Under the pieces are notes generated by a model. That model made no database searches, was not told the origin of the DNA, and was given only the letters and a program-made list of their open reading frames with translations. A program made the translations under genes and the position numbers. 64,000 bases of DNA. It comes from Himantopus leucocephalus. Taxonomy: Eukaryota > Chordata > Aves > Charadriiformes > Recurvirostridae. Within the stretch, counting starts at the first letter, position 1, and each line of letters starts with the position of its first letter. Below are positions 52,001-61,000 of this stretch, one piece after another. The stretch is from the NCBI GenBank assembly GCA_003993805.1, contig RSEF01000001.1:201995924-202059923 (forward strand), in the 5' to 3' direction.

Positions 52001-55000
52001 TGGAGGTGGCTCGTGTTCCCCGTCCCTAAGCTGTATTCGTGTATTTGAGGTTAAAGTGAGAGCATTTGGCAGCTGAGGAGAGAAAGCATCTGGTTCTGCA
52101 TCCAAAATGATGCAGATGACTCCGAGTCTTGTCCGAGACTTTGCCTGGCAGCCGCGCTGCAGCTGACTCGCAAACGTTTGCTGGTCCAGCAGACCGTGGA
52201 GCTGAAGTGGCGCATACGACAGTACTCACATCTCCTGCTGTGTACCGTGGGCTGTTGGATAATGTATTCTCAGCTTGGCTGTGACTCCTTTTTCATTAAA
52301 ACCACGGACAACAGCTATTAAATGTATTCGATTTTCTACTATAATTGCATTAACTTTGTAATGGGCAGTTTGGAGATAGTATGGTATGTGTAGTCAGTAG
52401 AGTTCCCATATGTGCCTCCAGGGCTAATATTTCATCTAGTGTTTTACATGTGTTTTTCTTGTTATTGTGATGTTATTGTAATTATGATGGTGGTTTGTAT
52501 TATGGTATTAATGAGTAATCAGCACCCCATTGTGCTAAGTATCAACAAAGACGTAACACTGTCCTCATCCCTAAGACATTGCAACCTAAATATATACAGT
52601 CTTTTTCAAGGAATTATGAGGAAGAGTATAATAAGAACTAAGCCTGGAGGCTCCAGAGCTGCAAGAAAGGACGTTGGAGATGCCTTTCAGAGATGCACAA
52701 GCAGTTTCTGAATATGCNCAGTCTTTTTCAAGGAATTATGAGGAAGAGTATAATAAGAACTAGGCCTGGAGGCTCCAGAGCTGCAAGAAAGGACATTGGA
52801 GATGCCTTTCAGAGATGCACAAGCGGTTTCTGAATATGTGTTGTACCTTCTTTCTGTCCTTTACCAGAATATGTGCCTCTCTTTAGTAAAAAGCACACAT
52901 TTTCAACATTGTAACAAAAAAACATAAATTCATTCTGTGCAGAAAGGAAAAAAAAAATAATTATTTTTTAGTATGGCTGAAATGAAATTTTGGGCTCTCT
53001 GTCTTCCTGTACAGTGATCGCCCAAATATCCAGTCACAAGGACATGCCTTTGATCCTGCCTGTTTGTGTGCCTACAGTACTGGCATAATGAAATAAGTTC
53101 TGACATCTGCTATGGCATGGAAATGTTATTGATTTACCAACATTATCATGTCTTCTGTGTTCTAATCTTGTTACAAAACCAGACTTCTTAAAGCATTAGA
53201 TGTGCAAAGTAAATGGCATCTACCTTTCTGAACAATTTCTAACCGTTTTTTCCCATCTGTATGCATCAACTGTCTTAATGCAGCTGCCTTTCATCCACCC
53301 CGGCCTCAACAATCATGTATCGGAAGTTGGTTTTTAAACCAGAGTCTGGAAGAAATGGTTGTGCAGATCGGGCTTTCTTGCCATGCCATTGCTCCTTGTC
53401 ATTTCTCCATGCATGAATAACAATGGCCTGCTTCTGGTTTTTGGCTTTTCCAGCTCATGGAGCCTCTCAGTGCATGTTAAGAAATTTGGGCAGACGATCA
53501 TATATCCGTGCTAATGATCGCAGCCCAAGTTAGTTTACATATCATCATTTCTTTTAGCTGTAATATCTGCTAAGACAGCGGCCTGTTTGTTGCAAAGCTG
53601 CGCAATTAAAAACAAGCATGTAAAGTTAGTGCACCGTTGATATTATAAACAACACAAAGTTTAAGCAAGCTGCACAGTTAGCTGAAGGGAAATGAACCTC
53701 ATTCTTTGGTCAGGATTGCATCACATGCCGTTATCCAGTCGCTGGGCTTTAAAGGTCATTTCAACAACTGATATACGTATCAGAACTATTTGATTACAGA
53801 TACTACAGTCGTTATCTGTCAAATTCATGGAAGATCAAAGAAACATATCATATTTGAAAGAGCTTGACCCTGCTGAAGGGTTAAGCTCTACTGTTGAAGC
53901 TGGAATTGAACAAGCAACAAGTAAATTTTGGATGAAAAGCAAAACTAGATAACCTCAAAGAAGAATAGGGAGAGACAGCATTTAAGAAGCATTCCAATGT
54001 GTTTATTTCCATGTGTACCAAATTAGGCTTTGGGAAACAAATTAGCTCTACCATGACCACACCTGAATGTTCTGATTACAAGCCAATTTGTTGCGTAAGG
54101 CAAAAATATTTTTTTCCATGAGATTTCCATTCATTAACATGACTTCGATTTTTTTTTTTCAGATTAAATGAACATTTAAGTCCCTTTGGCAATTAGGTAT
54201 AGTCTTGTTTAACTTTGTTTTTCTGATTTGCAGGATCATGGTTATTTTTACTGTGTGTCTTACAATCATTGAACCCCAGTATTGGTATTTTGCCATTTTG
54301 TAAACTGAACTAAAGAAAACATTCAGATATGAGAATTTGCATCATTTTTCATGATAACAAAATGAATCTGCACATAGTAAAACGGCATCCAATACATTAC
54401 AGAACAGAGCTTGAAACAAGTACAACTTATCTTGAATTTAAGGCTGAAAATAATAGGAACTCATGTCTGAAGCCAAGCCTGAACCATGACAATGGCTGAA
54501 AACTGGAAATGGAATATTGGTCTTGCACAGCCCTATAATTAGGCTCAGACTGTAAATTCTGACCTCCCAGGCACAGTGGGTTAAATGTTAACACTGACTC
54601 CAGAGAGCTAATGTTCAAGGAGGGGCCGTGGAAGTGGATCCAACCATCAGGCTCCAAACCTCAAGATTTTATGAAGAGTAACTATACTTGCCTGGTCATC
54701 ACAACACTTGCAAAAGTTTCCCTGACTGATCACTCTTTCCAGAAGAATTGTTGTCTTATGTGTTGAATGTTTCAGTCTATCACCAAATCAATAAAACTTC
54801 AATTTTTGTTGTCTTCAGGCGTGGCTTTTGCTCTTATACTGAAGGATCTTTCATCCTGAAAGCTGGCAGCAACATAGGAAACAGGATCCAGACCATCACT
54901 GAGCGAACAGCTGTAATAGAGGGCAAAAATAAGGTATGATTTCTGGGAGCCAATACTCTTTCTGTGTGACAGCTTGTGTTGAAAAGGCACTGTAAGATGC

Positions 55001-58000
55001 TATTGAGGTTACAGTAAAGGAGCCAGTATTTTTATATTGTTTAGATTTGAAGAGATGCATACATGCGATTAACTTCCATACTTGGTATTTATCTACTGAG
55101 ATGTAGAGATGCATGCAGTCGTATTAAGGTAAGTGATGTGCCAGGAGAGTGTATCAGTGGCATTCACCATATCTGCTTTCTTAGAGCTGGTCTGTAGTGT
55201 CTTGGGGCACCTCAGGAGCACAGGGGCAGGGTTCCAGGCCATCTTTGCTTCATTTTGTGACATTGCACAATTTCCTGTTGTTTTTCCTATGAGAATTAAA
55301 CAATTTACTCTCATTAGAGAGTTTATTCACAGATGTGGTCCTAGATTATTAGATGACCAGGTCTTTTCTTGCAATAAAAAATTTAAAGGGCCAAATGAAC
55401 CCAGATTACAGAAGCAAAGAGAGATCTCAGTCAGAGACAGCATGGTGGGATTCATCCCAGCTGCATTAACTGCCTAAATGTTAAGCGTCTATTCCAAGTG
55501 AAGCATCCCTTTATAGGCCATGGGGAGATGGAGGCAATTCTGAAGGATGTGTAGGCCTGTCGTGTGTTGGTGTCTAATGTGGGAGAGAAAGCCAATGAGA
55601 CTAACTTGCCGAGAGCCATGGAGGATTCTCCATCAGTCAAAACCTTTAAATCAATATATTTTCCTAAAGGATGCCCTAGATTAACTGCACTTCCCTGGGT
55701 TATACATGAGACTGATTTGGTGTGGTTGCATAGCCTGTGCTACGGAGGAGCTCAAGTGAAGATGCACAACGCCATGCCACTGTCACAGCATCTCATTTCA
55801 CAGACTAGTTTTATTAGTGGCAGTAATGGCTGAAGAGATTGTAAATTTTAAAGCCTACCTTATTCTAGACCTGTCATTCCTAAGGACACTGAAATGCTTT
55901 TTGTAATTCTAAGGGCACTGAGGATATAAGTCTCCTTTCCTTGATGGCTGCCTTCAGTCTTCTGCATGTGAAAGTAGACATAAACTGTAATTCCTCTCAT
56001 GTTAGGGCCCTTTCACACACCGCAGAATAAATAGGGCTTTGCACGCAGCCAAGAATCGGGCCTGGGACTGCATTTTCTCCTGCTGTTGTATTATTTAGAA
56101 AGTACCACAGGTGTTCGTGGCGCCATTCCAGCACATGGGAACGGGCTGGATCCCAGTGAGACATTTGCTCTATTTAGCTGACCACCTCTAAGTGCTTAAA
56201 GATCAAGGCAGAGATGGGAGCAAACAGCCTCCTAGGGGAGACTATCGTAGGAAAGCACTTGAAAAATGGGACATGAGGAGGGATTTGAAGGAGGAAAGGG
56301 AAATAATTTCAGGCACAGGAAGACACGGTCTATTCCAAAGGGAGAATGATGAACAAAACATGAGAACCAGTTATTTTCCAGAAGGCATCTAGCCACGCTA
56401 TAGGTGAATTCCTACCTGCTCACAGGGTGTAGAAGGAGCTGTCTGATGACCAGACCTCATTCTCCTTGTGTGCCATGCGTTTTGGAGTCAGCGGAAGAGG
56501 AGTGGCTGAAATGTCAAAGCAACTTCCAGTCAACAGCAAATAAATTCCTCCCTGGAGGAAGAAGCTGATAATGGGTCCTTGTGGCAGAACTGCAGGTTTT
56601 GCTTGAAGTTTTTGGCAAGCAGCCCTTTTTTAAAAATGTACCCAGGGATGAACCAAGGAATGGTCTCTGCATGTGTTACATGGAAAGTTTTGCAGTGAAA
56701 CTTAGTGGTTCTCCTTGATATTCCATGTTTTCATGCTGTTTAGTTCAACTAAGAAAGGTCTACCTTGCATTGCTTTATTCCTTCTGGTCCCTATGGGGAA
56801 GGGGAGGTTAGTGCAACAATCTCTTTGCGCGGCTTTCTCACAGCTTTTCTAAGGTTTCTTCATTTCTGCTGCTCTTCCGTAGCTTTTCAAGCACAGCTGG
56901 ATTGCTATTGTGAGTAGAAAATGCTCTCTTAAGCCTGCGTCCCTGGCCAAGCTGTGAGTGGCATGATTTGTGCACACACAGCTGCTCTAGAGCATCCAGG
57001 ATCTTTTTTTTTTCGTGGGAACCTATAGCTTTTCGCTCTTTGCAGTCCAAGAGTCATTCTTGGTCTCCCAAAGCAAACTCAAAGGGACACAGTTCAGACA
57101 AAACCCTTCCTCATCTGCTGAGATATTGTAAGACTGTTAATAGCTCTGGGCTCTCTGAATGCAGCACGTCATCACAAGTGTCTGGCTCTGATGGACTGCT
57201 CCTGTGAGCAGTTCTGCTACTGCAGACAGCTATGAACAGCTCTCTGAGGCACTTCCACATCAATGGCGTCCTGCTATCTAAACAGAGCGTCTACCCCACT
57301 TCCACATCCAAGCATAGCAAGCATGGTCAAAACAATCTCAAAGCTCAATGGAAACAACAAAGGCATAAGAGACAAAGCAGTAGGAAATGGATGAAGAAAC
57401 TCAAAAAGTTGCACATTTGGGTTAGCATGAAAGGAGAAATAGGGGTGACCACAGGATGAGATTATTGTAATCAAGGGAAGAAATGAACACGGAATTGTCA
57501 AAAGGTTTCTTTTAGCAATCAAGGTAGGTGTTTTCACCTTGCTTAAAGACATTGTGCCAGTTCCACCCATTTCCTGTATGTGCAACATCTGAGTGTCTCC
57601 AGTTTGGCTTTTCACTGTGGTAGGTTGATTGGTTGTTTGTTTGTCTGTGGTTATCAAGGCAGCCACAAGTATATTTTTAAAGTTAGAAAAACCTCAAACC
57701 CTGTGTCTGTACATTTAAAGTAATGCAGGAAGCCTGTGCTGCATTATTCTTCTGGTGACAGAGAAACCGTGACAACAACAGTGTTTTAGTAACGTTTCCG
57801 CTGAAGCCTCTCTAAACAGACATTGAGAAACTTGAGTGGTATAATGGAAGAACTTTGTAACATAAGCCATAATACTTAATCATAAGAGAACTCTTGAAGT
57901 GATTTGATTCCCCCACCCAAAGTTTTCATTCTCATTTTGTTGGACGTTTCAGTGACTTCCTACAAAGTTGGGCTATTCTTAGGCTTCTCATGTAAACAGG

Positions 58001-61000
58001 TCACAGACACTCTCCTGTCATTCAACTGCTAAAAACCATCACTTCTCAGTGTTCCCAGCTAAAGCTAACTGCTATGTATAACTCAGGGCTAATGCTGATT
58101 ATTATCATCCCTAGCACAATCGGTGTTCATTAAAATGTCAATCTGTGAATGACCTGCAATAATGAGGTACAAAGGGCTGGTGTATTCATTGGCATCAGTG
58201 CATTCATATCAGGGATGTGTTCTCTCCTGTGTGTGCAGGCACACACTGGTTTATCCACAGCTTTGAAAGAAGAACTCAGTACTCCTTGTACGGGGTTACA
58301 AGGGATAGGGAGCTGCAGGAGAGGTGAACAAAGATCCTGGGCATGGAGAATGCACAGAGGCAAGTTCAGATGAGAGAGAGTAGAAGGTGTTGGCCAAGAA
58401 GAAAGGATGATAAGTCCAAGGGAAGGATACAGTAGACAGGAGGGCAATTGAGTACAGGGAAAAGTTGGAGCTAGTGGAAAAAAAACCCTTGGTTTTTGGA
58501 AATAACCTACTAGAGCGACATTCTTGAGAACCTGAAATGGGACAGGAAGTCCCTGACTGCCCCATCCCTCTGCTGCTAGCAAATGTTGGGGTTCCACTGA
58601 CAATAACAGCTACCATGAAAGCTGAGTCTGTGTCACAGTGCATGCCTCGAGGAACTGTGTATAAAGAATAGTAATACATGAAGTTGTGGTTTATCATTCA
58701 TATCTGCATGTGTATGTAGATATATATATATGGCCTTGTTTTCCACTGCATAAATACCTTACTGACACAAGTTTTTAGTGGTCCCATCCCTTATGAGTGA
58801 CAAAGCCACTTGACTTCAGGAAAAATGAAAAGTAATGACCTCGTAACAAGATTCTGCAAGACCAAACCGAGGCTCACTCTTGTCCATCTCTGGTTTGGCT
58901 GCCAATAATGGGTCAACCTGGCATACGCTGACTGTGGGTAGTACTAAAAACTGTGACCATCCAACATAAAGGTGGAGTGCAAGACAGTCAGAAGAGTCAA
59001 TCCCTTTTGGACACAACCGATAAGGCGTGACCATGCAAAATAGGATGGGTCCATTTCTCCTCCACCTTCTGTGCTAAGCCCTAAACCTCTAGCTCTTTTC
59101 CATGTCCCCTCATTACTGATGAGATGAGGAAGCATGTGTTGTGTCTGCTCTCAGTCCCTACACATGCCAGCTGTCTGTGCTGATTGGCCATCTGGAACCC
59201 AAAGCAGAAGAGAAAGCTGTCTAGCTCACTACAACAACACTTAGTTTGATCTTTCTCCTCTACTCAACAGCTGCTTTTCATAAAATGCCTGAGATCTTAG
59301 GAGCTTTGAGTTGTCTGTCAATTTTGGTTGAAATTGGGCAATGGGTTCAAAAATTATTGAGGGCATGGGGGAGGAGAGGATACTGGCAGACAGGTGGACA
59401 GGCTGGCAGAAAGATGGACAGACAGACAATGTGATCTTCCTCAGAAGCCAGGCTAAAGATAGCAGTGGGAGAGCAGCTTGTCTCTCTTTCAGCACATTGT
59501 AACTTCTCCTGGGGCCTTCCTGAGTGCTACTAGAATTGCTGTCAACACTTTTAAGGAGATCACTGGGAGGTGCCAGCTGAGCTGAGCCCTTGGTGAGATT
59601 AAAACCAGCAGAACTTGCCACCTGCCTGCACTTGGCCCTCGGTGTGCAAGGGAGGTGTGAATCGAGCACTGCCTCACTCCACCTATGGCCTGGGGAAGGA
59701 GGGCAGGGGGTTCTCATGGAATAGCTGTCTGTAGTGTGATCTCCTCTCCAGTCAGCCATCTGCGTTCAGTCTTATGGCTTGTTGGAGCTGGACAATGCAG
59801 GATGCAGAGGGAAACCACAGCTCTAACAGCAGTGACTCACCTGTCTGACCCAAGGGGGAAGGGGGTGCTCTCCTGCCTGTGTTCATGTCCTGCTGCTGAA
59901 GATATTTTGGTGTTTCTTCTGTGGTGGTCCTGAAGGTGAAGCATGTTGTCCAGATGTTTTACACTGATGCTCCTTGCCAACATGTGAGGCATGCAGATCA
60001 GATGTCTTTGGCATAAGCAGAACAAGGCAATGGTGTGCTGCCAATATTGCAACATGGGTCTTCCTAAATAATATTCCTTTAGCTAAGATTAAGTTAAGTT
60101 AAAGATAAATACAAGGGGGTGAGGAGAGCATATTTTCATTTATTTCCAATTTTTTTTTAACAAATACATTTTCTTAAAAGCATAACTAGGAGGGAATCAA
60201 TATTTGGCAGACTTGCACTAACCTGCTCAACACTGAAAGGACAGTATTTTTTTTTTTTAAATATATGGGCTGTTTAGAGAAGTTACCACAGCAATCTCTG
60301 GATGGAGCCTGTGTCTGCAGAGGCTTTCTAGGAGTCAGGAAAGAGTCAAGTTACCAGCCATGTTCTGAAACCTCCTCTTGCTTCTCTGCCATCAGCTGGA
60401 GCAGTGGGAATCCTCTGTCTGAGCTACTTTGAGAAAAGACAAATTCAAGCAGACCCTCCGGGGGAAAGACTGGCCCACCCTGACTCCAAGCACAGCTACC
60501 ATGCCAGTTGCTTTGCACTCCCCCCTGCCCCAGTCATTTCCTCATCAGTTTCTGCCACAAACAAATCTGTAAATTACTCTTCCCTCTCTCATGCCTCTTT
60601 TATTTGCTGGCAGAAGCAGCAGCAGTATGGCATTTATTTCCCTGGCCCCTGGCTTTGAGATCAGCCTGGTAGTGCTTCAGCTGAGATGATGGGTGCAGAA
60701 AGGAGGAATAAAGGATCAAAGCTTCGGTGGGAAATGGAGTTTGTGGACAAATGATGCTCAAGATGCCAAGCATGCCAGGAACGATTTGCCTTGTTCTGTC
60801 TGATCATGGCCACTGGATTTGACTTTCTGTATATAACGTGGTTGTGAATCCAGGGCCTGAAACCCTCTGTTGCGAAGCCAGATGAAACAAGGCTTCAAGA
60901 ATTTTTTTCTCTTGCTCCTTTTGCAGCAATAGCTGTGTAGAGAAACCATGTAGCACAGACTGATCTCAAAAAGCCATAATTGCTCAATAAACAACAACAT

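Larger units (their letters stand above)
39453..54818 (+). other. FLT1: FLT1 intron 10
   Basis: 15.4-kb intron, donor GTAAGA and acceptor gtcttcag. An AATAAA lies at 39527-39532, 75 bases in. Also present are two N-joined duplications (41450-41523, 52597-52838), an N in a T run at 45238, a CR1 remnant of about 1.1 kb at 45800-46900, a TG microsatellite at 49068-49088, a GC-rich pocket at 50690-50980, a purine/pyrimidine-alternating tract at 51029-51083 and a SOX/GATA-rich block at 53240-53830. No second gene supported. Confidence 0.9.

Noticed and set aside
4113..52838. N-joined tandem copies as true segmental duplications or CRISPR-like repeats
   Set aside because: Each is just two copies with a one-base N at or near the join and no regular spacers, which points to assembly joins.
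59241..59759. 172-codon minus-strand open frame in intron 11
   Set aside because: No recognisable domain, no start context or splice support, low-complexity SP-rich sequence; likely chance.
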